Shown: positions 10,336 to 22,800 of the stretch, in pieces
Position numbering within the stretch: the first letter of the stretch is position 1
Layout of the letters: the number at the start of each line of letters is the position of its first letter
Source: Trichuris trichiura
Taxonomy: Eukaryota > Nematoda > Enoplea > Trichinellida > Trichuridae
Length of the DNA: 64,000 nucleotides
Assembly (NCBI GenBank): GCA_037903355.1
Contig: JBAJFE010000026.1
Location: forward strand, 4,526,001 to 4,590,000
Direction: 5' to 3'
Program-made: the position numbers and the translations under genes
Notes under the pieces: generated by a model
Database searches by the model: none
Told to the model about the DNA's origin: nothing
Seen by the model: the letters and a program-made list of their open reading frames with translations, nothing else

Positions 10336-13300
10336 TGGATGCCGTGCATTACCGTCTCAGTATTTATTTCAGTTTCATCAGAAATTTAAGAATTGTATGG
10401 CATTGTCAGCCTGCGCGGACGTAATTGTTCTTCATTTTTGTTTAAGGCTTAGGCGGAGTACACTTACTGTGACTAACAGCAGGAACTGATTTGGACGCCA
10501 CCTAAACAACCTTCTGCGACGGGAGTAACGGGTGGACAATTAATGTGATCAGTAAAGGGGATAACCACAGGACCATTAGTGACAGACGTATTGCGATGAA
10601 ATTTTATGCTGCACAGCTGAAAGTAATATTTTTGTTGACGCGTTCTTGAAACACTTTCCATCTGAAAGTGTTGCTAGCAGAAAAACTGTAAATATTACTC
10701 TGCTGCACGTAACCCTTTCCTCATTTTCGTAATGCTAGCTGGAGGTTTCTGCCTACGAAAATGAGCTTAGATGATGAGTTGCGTTTTGAATCCGTTCTGA
10801 TGTTGGAGCAGCCGAAACCCATCGTTGCATATACTCTTTATGTAATGAAGATTCCTTCAGTCAATGCACCATGAGACGGTTCACCAAATTTTCACATGGG
10901 GAACTTAACATGTTCGCTAAGCGACGATGTGGACGCCCATAAGGTATAAATGACGCAACGCATGCAAATGTTGAAAGGAACAACGAACATACGACCCGCC
11001 AGTTAGCAACGGCTTTACGCTACTTCTGAAGAACTAATAAAGCGTTGTTCGAGAAGTTTCAAAAAAGAACTAAACAAAAACTTTACTTACAATAATATTC
11101 AAATTATCTTTCAATATATCTCCCATCAAGTGCGGTACCGAAACTCACACTTCTGAAAGATCTATTTCCACCTCCGTAACCCCATGCAGAATCTTCATGC
11201 CCGTCTATTCCACCACGTTGACATGGTGTGTTTTACTTTATCTATAAGTTCAAAGCAGATTGCTTTCCAATGTTTTTTTAATTTTGGTAAGGGAAAACAT
11301 CCGATGCAACAAGATTCAGACTGTGGGATGCGTGTGCAGCCGAGCGTAATATAGAGGTGCTCCTCAATTTTGCTGAATGCGGAACAGGAGCGTTATGAAG
11401 CGTACGATAAAACTATTCCTTATTTTCTTTAACAAACGGTTCCTCCATCCGTCCATCCATCCGTTCTTGCAGTTTAATCACGGACGTTTACGGTCTAAGG
11501 GAAAAACAATGAAAAAGACTCTTACGAAACACGTGATCGATTGACATTTCGCTGTGGGAAGTTACGTGTGAAATCTCGATGAAAGAATAAATTACAAGTG
11601 CTAGCAGGTGAATACACATATCCAGTAATGCTCAGGGTCCCCTCATCCTTCGCGCAGAGAACGTTACTTTTTCCGGAGAAAAGTTAAACAAGCAATTTAC
11701 ATCAAGAATACCTGCGCGATTTGTCGTTACATCCGTGTGGGGGTTTCAGAGAAACCAAGTAACTTCACAAATCGTGCGTACTGTTATTCTTATACTTTGA
11801 GAAGGTGACATACTAACAAATGCTCACTGTTTAGCGGATGGGTTGCCATGTGCGACAAAAAGCAGGCAAACGTACGGGAAGACGTATGAAAGAAAAGAGA
11901 ATGCAAATGTTGCCGAGAAACTTTACTAGTTTTCAGAGCAAAAATCGACATTCTGCAAGTTCGACTCCATAGCCGTTTTCTAGTCCTTCATATCAGCGCT
12001 CATGTAGCGTGAAGAACTGCTCTCTTTCCCTGACTAGTGCTTGAATATTGCGCACATCATCAGAGCCAAGGAGAGTCTAATCCTGAAAACTCCGTATCGA
12101 CTATACTGCTTTGATGCGCAAGAAACGGTTTTCCTCCCGTGAAAACAAGCCGCATGTAACAAATTTAAACTACGTATTTTAACTGTTTGAAACTCAAAAT
12201 TACGTACTTTGAAATATACCTGAAAATGGCGACATTCCTTTTGATTTAACGAATATTAAATGTGATTATAAATTCTTACTACGAATGCATACTTCTCACC
12301 GCTGCCAGAACAACCCCGTCGCTGCGACGCAGAGTACTGTCTGATTCGCAGCCGATTGCCCATTTGTTGGCACTCTTGCTCTTTTATCAGTACGCCTAAC
12401 AACAGCTACAGCAGAATCCTTATCCAGTATAGTACAGTTAAACGCAGGTCATTACGAAGAGAGTTACACAAATTTCTCGCCCTCTGCAATGCATGAAAAG
12501 TTACGCAGCAGGAAACCGTTTTTCCTGAACGCTCTAGAACAGTAATGCCTCTGGGGAGCACTGGTAGATTTTTTGAGGTCTTTGAGAGGGAGGCGCTAGT
12601 ACTGGCGGGCTTTCTGGGGAGGAAAGCAAGGACCGCTAGCCGAGCCTGCTAAGCGAGAACCAGAGGGACTACCAACAGAAGAGAAATCGTGCACTCTACG
12701 TGGCATCGAGCATCAGGAGTCATTTCAGTGTCCTTTTAGTCCAATTCAGCTTCCACAAGGATGCAATCATTTAACTCCCCAAGGGAGACAGGCGGTTGTC
12801 AACGGTAATGACCTATATAACATCTAGTAAAACTATGCAATTTAAAAATAAGCTTGAAAATAGTGGCACAACTTTCGACTTAACAGAATAGCTCCGACCA
12901 ACATTACGAAACAATAAGTACAAGACTAAACAGGCTGTTTATATAAAACGCAATACTATTAGTACTATCAAGCAAAATAAAGGCCTGAGGTTAATCGTGT
13001 TTGGACGAACTTCGTTAACCTCATGCGCTGTCGTACATTGAATTGTAGCTAAGGTCAATTCATTATTCCATGTAGAAGGATGTTTTGAAACTGCAGGAAA
13101 TGAGAACCGCAGAAGAGTCAAAAACTTATGTGACGCAGCAGAAAGTGCAAATTCAGATACTAAAGGCGTCTTAGAGAAGGTAAGTCAGGACGTCATAGCT
13201 TTTTAAGACAATTAGTTTTTCCCTTCACAGGGTTCGCTTACTGCATGAGCACTGGCCTATGAGTAGCCCCAAGGCAAATAGTGACTCACCATTTGCTTCT

Positions 13301-15320
13301 TGCTTACATTGAAGGCAGGACGAGGGGAGTCCGAAATCACTTTTAATTAACCGTAAAATGCAGACTGTTCTGGCTTGTTTTAGCTGTTGTCAATCCTCCT
13401 GGTCCGGCAGCTTTTCAAAAGAATAACAATAAAAGCAGCAACTGTAACAGAGTACCCTCTCAAGAAAAGCAATGCGCTGAAATACAGATCGTCCGAAAAA
13501 GGTTTTAGAACGAAGCATGGTCACGTTTAATTTCGTTCAAAAACATGAACAATGCGAGGTACGTCATATCTATTTTCGCTCCAATCATTTCACAAGTCAA
13601 TTCGCTTTCCATTTCTTTCCCCCAGATGACAAAACAGTGCGACCGGTCGAACGCTGATACTTTTTCACACTGACTTTGTTAGCATAATAAAGAAGGACGG
13701 CTGAGAAGAAAATGCTGAAATAACAGTTATAAAATCAAAGGAACTCAGAGTGATGTAAATGAAATCACATCGGCTAAAGATTAAAATTAACATTAACTAG
13801 AGATACGAAGATGGCATAGAACCAAATGATTTAGTACTGTTGAGTATTGCTTAGTTTCCTGGAAGAACTTTTATATTGTTAGCATATTGGTTGACTCGAG
13901 CCTTATGTGAAAATTGCGCTGACGACAAAATCAAACTAGTCTTCGAAGCTTCACATGACATAATTGTTGCACTTTTTGGAGAACTTCTCAGCAAAAGACG
14001 GTTGTATTCCCATGACAAGCAGCCTTACTTTTACGAAGCGCTCGGAAACGTCATCGACATTCTTAGGTCTGAGGCAGAAAATGCAGTTAATATTTCTGAA
14101 AGGTTCTTACGAAGATGCCTTTCTCACTGGAATTGAATTATTTGCGAATAAATCTGCTGCAACGTATAAGAACTACGTCACGTAATGCTTGAGCATTGAA
14201 AAATCATTAAGGAAGTAAAAAATCCTACTCATTTTATATACTGATGCAGGCCGTTCAATTATCGTGAGATCTTTATTGACGAAGCTTTTAAGGCACAACT
14301 TGTCCCATCTTCAACGTCTACTTTTGTGCAAACGCTAAAGACCGGAGGAGGTATGTCCAGAAAGCTTCGCCAATGAGAGTCTTGTAATAGCGTCTGTGTG
14401 AATAACAATGACCTACCCGCCCGTTACAGTAAGCGGTATTTTCAGAGGGAAATTCTTTGGAAAACTGTATGTCTTGTAACAGGCTTTTGTGGTTTCATAG
14501 CTGATCTTCGATTCACCGCTTTGGCCTGTTTTTTGGTGTATCTGTACACAAACTTCAAAATGCCCTACCAGCGAATGGATGAGCAAATTGTTAGAGAATA
14601 ATACAGAACGATTGATACCGCACGTTTTGGAACCGCTCTTGTTCCGGCGTCAGCAGTGTAAGAGAGGAAGTGTTTATTTGGTAAGGTGGCTAAATAGGCA
14701 TACGGTAACAATGGGTGTGAATTAGCTCGGTAGGGCGCAGCATTGCAATCTGATTAGCGCACTCCATACCTCACTAACCGCCACCCCATTGTCGCGATTG
14801 ATGGTGGCACTGTTTTCGATGTAAAGCGTCTCTTTTATACGCCTTAGGTGAAAAAGCCTCCCGTGGCAAATTATCTTCGGTCGCAAGTCGAGTCTATTAC
14901 GGATACATCAAAAAACGGGCCAAAGTCATGAACTGAAGATCAACTATGAGGAAAATTCTTTGAGAAAATTAGGAAATAAATGCTCCAGCCTCAGGGCTAC
15001 TGTGTACCAAGCTGCCGTACCAGTAAAATAGAATAAGTTATTACTTCTGTAAAGGAACTGGGTTCCATTAAATAAAAAATCAGAACCACTTTGAAGGTCT
15101 GAAACAGTCAGCAAAAGCTGAAGTTACAGTTGGGACAAGGAGTTAGATGCTACTCTTTCGTCTATGTGCGATCGCCAACTGCTTCTAAGTCGAAGGAAAA
15201 CCAAGCATAACCGCAGCCTTCCGCAAAAGATCTTACTGTTAGCAATTTTAAACTGTAAAAACTCAAAGAAAATTTCTATTATACGCATTTTGTTTAAGTC
15301 GAATCCCATGAAGGAAACGA
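10336..15320. other. Gene-free stretch
   Basis: About 5 kb with no exon, RNA gene or element that I can name. ORFs at 13876-14185 and 14398-14601 have no recognisable domain, and no splice pattern extends them. Confidence 0.35.
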
Positions 15321-15346
15321 GCACACACACACACACACACACACAC
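15321..15346. repeat. (CA)n microsatellite
   Basis: About 13 CA units in otherwise unremarkable intergenic DNA; a second short tract occurs at 55743-55763. Confidence 0.9.
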
Positions 15347-18300
15347 TTGCTGCTGCCATTAGGTGACATGTAAAGCTTCGTGGTACGTGAAGCTGAAGTA
15401 TCAGGCACAAGTAACTCAAAAGGATAATTTGAAACATACTGGTTAAGAGATGTGAAGCTCAGATTTGATAAGAGTTACTCAACATATTGCACGATGGATT
15501 CGATCTCACGTGGAAAGCTGGGGAGCAATTGACTCGATAACTACACCCAGCAGTAATAACATTCAATCTTCGCCAAAAATCTATCAGCTCTAGTAGCACG
15601 CAGCTGTCCAACTAGAGCAATCTGTTTGACCTTCCTTTATTAGACATGGAAGTTGTAAAGCGGCCATGACCAAATCCTGCTTTGCGACCGTCTCTTACCC
15701 CTCTCGTTTATCCTACTCTTTGTCGTTTCCATTTGCGCTTTCCCAGTCACTCTTTGTCTCGGTAAAGTTTACTACGATAATGAAACTTCCCAACATCCGA
15801 CGGTCGCGTCTAATGTCTACGATCAGTAACAAGTATTCCGCGCTGACCTTTCCTCTGACCATGGCAATCTCCATCGCCTTCCTGAACCGTATAACCCTCC
15901 GGTGGAGGGAAAATGGCCAGCAGGATAAAGGGAAGTGTCGGCAAAAGCAGCGCACGAAAGATATGTGCGTAAGGGCACATGGCTCGAGAGAAATCGCGAT
16001 GAGAACGTCTACTTCCTCAAGCTAACACTTTCATCGCAGGCGTTAGGTTAGAACTGAAGAACGCTGTTTTCTTGCTGTACTCTCGGAATAGACACAAGAC
16101 GTGGCTGAAATACTGCAACCACACATTAGGTATGATCGCTGCGACATATGTTGCAATACTCTCACTGGCAATGGAAGAGATTTTAGGCAGGTGTAAACGT
16201 CTCGGATTTTAACAGAATGACTGTGTCAGAAAGATTATAGTGCGATTGCTGCTCAGTGAAATAATTGCCCTAGAAGGACCAGGATGCACAATGGAAATTG
16301 ATGAAAATCTAAAACCAATCGCAACCGACTGGGTCCCCAGCAATAGATCCTCAGTGCGGTGTGCGTGAAACACTGAAAGGCTTCCTAGCCCCCATCGCAG
16401 ACGACAGCAACGGCACTCCGACGCCTCTTATAAAGAAGCGCTTCCGACGTGGCATCACCGTTATCACAGATCAATAGGCGGTTCTGCCTCTTTCCCAAGC
16501 AGAGGCAAGCGCAGTTGAGTGTTAACCACTCGTTTTCCCTCATCGACCCACATACAACGGCTCAGAGATAACCTAGTCTCTGTAGGCTCTGGCGAAACGA
16601 CGAAACAAGGCCCGCTGCAGCATTCATAAGACATGTTGAAGTCCAACTTAGACAAATGTATGGTGGCAAAAGCGACGACCGCATGAAAACTCATTTCTGA
16701 AGACCACGGAAAAGGTTATAGCCTCTCCGTGGTCACACTGATATCACCATATATTCCATGGTTCCATTAACTCACTATTCGTTTTCTGTTCTGTTTAAAG
16801 TTTCCAATAAATGTTTTAAACTGCTAGCTCGTTCTTTAATCTCCATGGCTTAAGCTTAGAGGCAAAAACCACTTTCGGAATCACTTGCATAACTGGTTAC
16901 TTTCCCAAAACCCGTGCATAAATCGAAACATACAGGAGACATTCACTGGCAGACACTGAATTCCCACGGACAAATGATCCTTTGTGGTAGTAACCTGAAA
17001 CGAGAAGGCAGGCCGTCGTAACTACGACTCTAAGTCCTAAGCGGAAAAGTGGAGCTAGCATTTTTGATCCTCTCAGTTGGCAAAGCAAACCCGGCAAGCA
17101 ACTCTGCTTGGCATATGAGCAAGCTCAAGCAGTGAAAGTCACGTAATGTCACGTCACAGCGAGAGGAACTTGCATTTTTCATTGACGTTAGGAATTTACG
17201 GTATGACGCTGAGGCGGATAGGAAACAAGATTCTTCCGGGCGCGTCTTGAAAATAAGACACGCATTTGTAACAGGAAATGAATTGAATTATAAGATACTT
17301 GATGGTCCTGCTCCTATCAGTGCTATTTTCAATAAGCTTGGGCTGTTCAATTGGCAGAAGTGAGTAGTACTGAATGCAAAAGTTTAGATTCCCAGCTTGC
17401 ACAACTGTTTTGCCCCGTGGTCAGTGGTCTCATGGAGAGAAATGCCGAATAGTGCGAAGCTATGAAAGTTCTGAGTACTCTGAACAGTAGATATTTAACC
17501 GTGACTAGTGCAATGAATGATGGTAAAAGTCAGGAACAATCGTAATTTTCATTAAATACAAGGACCAATACAGCTCACTTTTTCAATATTTTTTTGAAGG
17601 GGCATTCAGAGCAAATCATGGTCTACCATTATGGCTGATTCAACGATAATGAAAAGTTATAACTAGTTTGAAGAAGAATAAACGAGAAGTTTAAAGGGAG
17701 ACAAAAGTTTGAACCGAATAAAATTTCTATGGTTACTAAGATAGCTTCAGATCACCCACATGCGCAAAAGAAATCAACAAGAATGAAAAAAATATAAAAC
17801 AATGTAACCAAATAAGTGCATCAATAACGTACAACTGATAACAGAGTAAACACAAACAAAATAGAAGCAAAATTAATAAAAAATAAATTGAAGCAAAAAT
17901 ATATCACAGTGGTAATGCAATCAAGTCATATTAAGGTGGCAAAATAAAGGCAATATAAAAATAAGTAAAAAAGCATAAGACGCAGAGAATAAAACAGAAA
18001 TAAGATTACTGAAAATATCACTCTTCTGAGGCTTGGAATTTCTCGTTGTTCTGCGGAACAAAGCGCTCACTAAGATTCATTAAAATACGGACTTTTCAGG
18101 TAAACTGCTGGCCCAGTCATTATTAAAAACCATGCGAATTAAAGCGGACGGCTAAATCAGTCATTATCCTGAGTGCCTCGAATTTTAGTAAGCCTCAACA
18201 AACGGTTTAGGCTGTAAAACGCATGAAATAACGAACCGAAATTAAAGACGAATGGTAACGGATTAAATAAAATAAGCTCAGGTAAGGTGAAATTAAATTA

Positions 18301-19080
18301 TTCACAGTTTTTTTCTTTCTTTCAACGTTATCACATCTTGCTTTCATCTTACTTTGGCATAAATATCGTGATATTGCTTTTCAGTCTGAAATGTCTACCC
18401 CTTCTTTTTATCTTTTTCTCATGACTGCCTCTCACTAATTCTGTTATCATCACTCGTAAGTATCAGTCATGCCAGGAAGGCAGGTTCCGCTTAACAAAAC
18501 AAACCGGGCCAACGAACGGCTATCATTCCGTATATTTAATAGAAGCAATTCAAAAGCTCGTTACAAAAATAAAAACTAAATGTTCAACAAGGACGCAGTC
18601 AGCGTATCTGCTCAAACACTAATGGACATCACTCAGTCCGTCATACTTCGTTAACTCTTATGTTGACGGGAGTCAAGAAGAGCACTAATCTTTCGTGGAG
18701 TATAAGTTTCATTTACGAAATGGACACCGTTCTAAATTCTTTAAAATTTCCGGAGTTTTCAGGCGATGCAGTCGCACCCGTTGTCAGTAGCTGAAAATCA
18801 CGGGTGGAAGTGTGTCACTACAAAACTTCAGAGCTTTGAGAAAACTTAAAACGGTATTACATTCCGTGAGTAAAACTTATACTTCATGGAAGTCTACGGT
18901 CCCGTAAAGTTACGTGTTCAACTAGTCATAATCTATTACCATGTCATTTTCGACAATAAAAACCTGCTTCTTTTTACTAACACTAGCAACACTCGAATGG
19001 AGCTAATCGTGTTTGCATGATCAACAAAACTATTCCTGCTATCAGACACATTTTCGGTGAAATTTACTTTTACCATGCAT
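15347..19080. other. Gene-free stretch
   Basis: No recognisable gene. 15660-16030 is locally richer in GC and open in two frames, but neither frame resembles a known protein. About 17,700-18,000 is unusually A-rich. A weak copy of the palindrome-family core occurs near 18,750-18,800. Confidence 0.35.
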
Positions 19081-19172
19081 TTTATTTTATTCATGTATTA
19101 TTTTTTCTAAACATGTGAAACAGCTATCCTGAACAAAACTTTCTAGTAAAGAATGAAAAAAAATTCTTACGT

Positions 19173-19657
19173 TTAATTAACATAAACTGGGACCAGCATT
19201 GAATAAAGATTGGTTGAAAGCTTATACCGAAGGCTTACCACAGAGTTACGCTGATCCTGTGCACGGTACTTGCTGCTAGAGCACCCAAGAAAAGGCAGCA
19301 TACTACTAGAAGACAAACCTATTTCCAAAGCGCACGGAGAAAATGCACAAAGCTTACCCTCAGGAAAAAATCTAGCTTGAAAAGTGTCGTCGAAAATTTC
19401 CATTTCCAAGTTACTGACAGCCTAAATAAAGTACAGTAGCATTATAAAAGCAGATAAAAACGTCATACTGTCAGCAGCAAGATGAAAATGTTCGAGCCAA
19501 GAAAACCGCCGAGAAAAGGAGGCAACTTGGAAGTTTCTGCAGATAATTGGGTTTGCATCAATCGAATAGCAGCAAATAGCAGAACAGTAAGCGTCAAACT
19601 GACAATGGATGTATTCAAATGATTCATGACGGCGAGCGTATGCTTAAGGTAAAGCAT
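19173..19657 (-). CDS. KRTCAP2: Keratinocyte-associated protein 2 homologue (oligosaccharyltransferase subunit), C-terminus out of frame
   Basis: Exons 19469-19657 (or start at the ATG at 19627, closer to the human N-terminus), 19358-19421 and 19173-19305, with introns of 47 and 52 nt. The protein reads a first membrane helix (SLTLTVLLFAAI), FLGGFLGSNIFILLLT, the family motif SNLE...FQARFFPE, then CCLFLGALAASTVHRISVT. KRTCAP2 is a small multi-pass ER protein of the OST complex that N-glycosylates nascent chains. After ...RISVT the frame meets TAA, while the expected continuation (SVVSLRYKLSTNLYSML) lies in another frame about 5 residues short, so there is a small deletion or error near 19240. 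AATAAA signals lie about 85 nt past the stop. It is on the same strand as ELP1 and 230-260 bp downstream of it. Confidence 0.75.
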
Positions 19658-19886
19658 ATTCTAGCCGTTAAATAGACAATATAAGTAGCATATGTTGAAC
19701 CGAGATCGGCGAATTAATAACAGAAACTCGAATTATTGGGAATTTATTCTGCAAAATAGAAAATATCGATAGAAGAAACACTTATTCCACATTTAAGTAG
19801 ACATCGGGCAGCTTCCAACCACATTCATTCCGATGTCTTGGAATCACCAAAGATTCGGCTAAAACGAAAAGGACCAAAGCATTTAA

Positions 19887-22800
19887 CTAGCATGCTGCCG
19901 AATAATCAAAATTACCAAGCCATACAACACCATTCGTGGTAGCTTCTGTTAGGCCGGAACGCTCACCCTAAACATGAAATAAGACAGAAGGAAAAAACGG
20001 TTTATTTACCTGATGAGATACAGTCGGCAGCTGGTTAACATGTATAACCTCTGGCCATATGACGCTGATCTTACAAGACACTGCATCTTTTAGGAGAGAA
20101 AATGCGTCCTGCAAACGTTTCGCTTCTTCGAAGAGATTCATGTGGGCTAATACACGCAGCAGTTCAGCAACTTCTTCTGGAACGCTTTCAAATAATGTGG
20201 ATCTTGAAGAAAAGACATCTTACTTACCTTGTCGTCGTTCAATGCCAAGAACAAGGTCGGTTAATCTGTCGAGTAGAGCAATGTCTTCGTAAGCTGAACC
20301 TTTTTTCAATGATACTTTCTTTCTGCTAGGCGCCCGATTAGACATAACAGAGGTCCTCAAAATACCAACTCTCGCTGATAGCTTAGAAATGCACAACTAC
20401 CTGGTCTTCACCGTTGTTGCCTTCGAAGATGCACTGCTTGTTATATCAGACAGTTTATCATCCTGATTGTCTAAACCTTTAAACTGTTGAAAATGCAGCT
20501 TCTTGACACGGGAGAGTGTTTTCATGTTTCGATTATTTCTTCTTACGGAATTTGTCCCATTAAATTTTAAAACTCTTAATAAGATCCATTAGCTTTCGGA
20601 CCGCGCGTGATTTGTCTTCAGACGTATTAAAATTAATGTCAATAACATCAAGACCTTATTAAAAGTTTTGAAATTTAATGGAACAAATTCAGCAAGGAGG
20701 AACAATCGAAACATGAAAACCTTTAAACTATCCCAGCTGTTTAGCTTTCTGTTAGAGCAACATACCGTAACCGCAAAAATCGCCCTGCCTGTCAAGTTTT
20801 TCTTGGCGAATGACATTGAGACGGTCACTGCAAGCTGCCAAATCCTCCATTTGTTTATTCGCCTCTTCGATTATCCGTTGCGCAGTAGAAATGACTTTAG
20901 TTCTGAGCATTTGCGTTAATGGATGATCGTCGTCCAGACTGTTCACCTGAGAGGAAATCAGTCCAAGAAAAATAGAATAGATTACTACTGACCTGGTAAA
21001 ATGCATTCATCCAAAAACAACCTTGAATTAGAATTTCCGCAAGCATATCCTGCTTCTAAAATAACAGATAGCAAGATACTCCGGAAGATAACTGCCCAAA
21101 GAATAATCATGAAGTACAAACTTGTCACTTAAGTAATAGCTAAGTCACTTGTTTTACAAGGCAGGCCTAATATGATTTATGGGTGGGCCACAAGCTGTTG
21201 GTCGCTTCAACAAGTCGACATTGTTCATTCTTGTGAGAAAAACTAGGCTTGCTCCTATTAAGTAATAGTTACACGTATTAGTGCTAACCAACATAAATAA
21301 TACTTCACTCAGTTCAAAATTAAAGAAATAAAAGCCGCGTGATAAATGAACGATTACGCGGAGGGACCACTGCACCTGCAGTGATTGGTCCTAGATTTTC
21401 TTGCATCTAATTAAAATCCCAGCGCAAAATTACGCGTAATCTGCACATAACCTATGCCATTAGTCTTTACAAGTTAAATGATCTTGGATACTGGAAATTC
21501 CTAGTGCTACGGAATCATTCTTCGTGTGCATGTTTTTATTACGAAAGGGTACAAAGCGCTTATTTTCACTTACCAAAAAACGATCCTTCGAAGCTTTTGG
21601 AGCTTTTCATGCTCCTGTTATTGTTACCATTGACAGCAGAGCATGAAAAGCTCTGAGAGCTTCGAAGGACCGTTTATTGGTAAGTGAAAATAAGTGCCTT
21701 GTACCCTTCCGTTATAAAAACACGCACATGAAATTCAAAAACAGCGTTAAAGAGTCATTTGGAATTTTTCTTATGCAAATAAAGAGTTTCACTTTATTTG
21801 CAGTCATCATGCACGTTTTAGAGAATTAGGATTAAAATTACGAAAGGTCGAAATCCCGAGTAAGTGGAAAATGCTTGTGTAACAAAACCAGTATAATGGC
21901 TCTACTTGAATAAATTCCTCATCCAGAATATTCCAATGTACAACTGCCACGAGGGCATACTTTACAGTATATTTTCGACCTATTCAGGATTTTAACTACC
22001 ACCGGTTTTCAGAAAAGCGTTGTCGTCAGCACGCGGACAATAGATTCTGATGGAAAAGGCGACAACTTAGGTTAAGATCGACGAGAAGATAATGTTCGGT
22101 TACTGACAAACCGGGGGTCTAATTATCTGGCAGGTTGAGATACCTGCTCCTAACGTCTGCCATGTCGAAACTGACCAATTGAAGCATCTGTTGAAATAGC
22201 AAGCGGATAGCTACGCCTTGGTGATTGCGAAACATTCATCTCTGTTGAAGGATTGGTTTTGCCGAACATAAGAGGATCCCTTAGTTTCTATCCTTCAGAA
22301 GTCAGGTTTAAAGCAAAATTTTGTAACTGTCAGGTCGCTTTCTACTTTACCACAAAGACAGCATATTCAACTACGGCAGATTCATTTATGACCAAAGCTA
22401 AATTTGCTGTCCACAGCCTACCCCTAATTTTGATCCTTCTGCCCTGTTTCTTTTCGGCTGCCTTACATCTTTGTAAACTCTTTTGTGCTCAGTGAAACTT
22501 TAGGATACTAGTTTGACAGTTTTACATGAAGCACCGTAAATGCATTGTATGGTGCCTAAAGTCCATGGCGTTTGGTTGTGTGCGTAGTCAGACCACAGCA
22601 TACCTACAATACTACATGAGTTTGAAGGAGTGCCGATACCTACGGTCATTAATAACCGCTTTCCGGTCTTACTGGGCCGGTACAATACGGTATTGTGTTC
22701 CTAAGGGTATTTTGCGACGGCCGTTTCTTCGCACTTATTTGCAATTGTCGAAGCATGCGTCTGTCACAAATGTTCACCAATGTTTTTCGGATAGGTACTC

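Noticed and set aside
13876..14185. Overlapping plus-strand ORFs of 86 and 73 codons
   Set aside because: Not recognisable as any family; two frames open at once suggests chance.
15666..16025. 119-codon plus-strand ORF in a GC-richer patch, also open on the minus strand
   Set aside because: No domain, no homologous motif, no plausible splice extension in either frame.
21154..21375. Possible ELP1 exon reading WSLRVIVHLSR
   Set aside because: It superficially resembles the W-x-x-A-L-R-L-V motif, but the exon at 20993-21049 supplies that segment in phase and this one ends in stops when joined.
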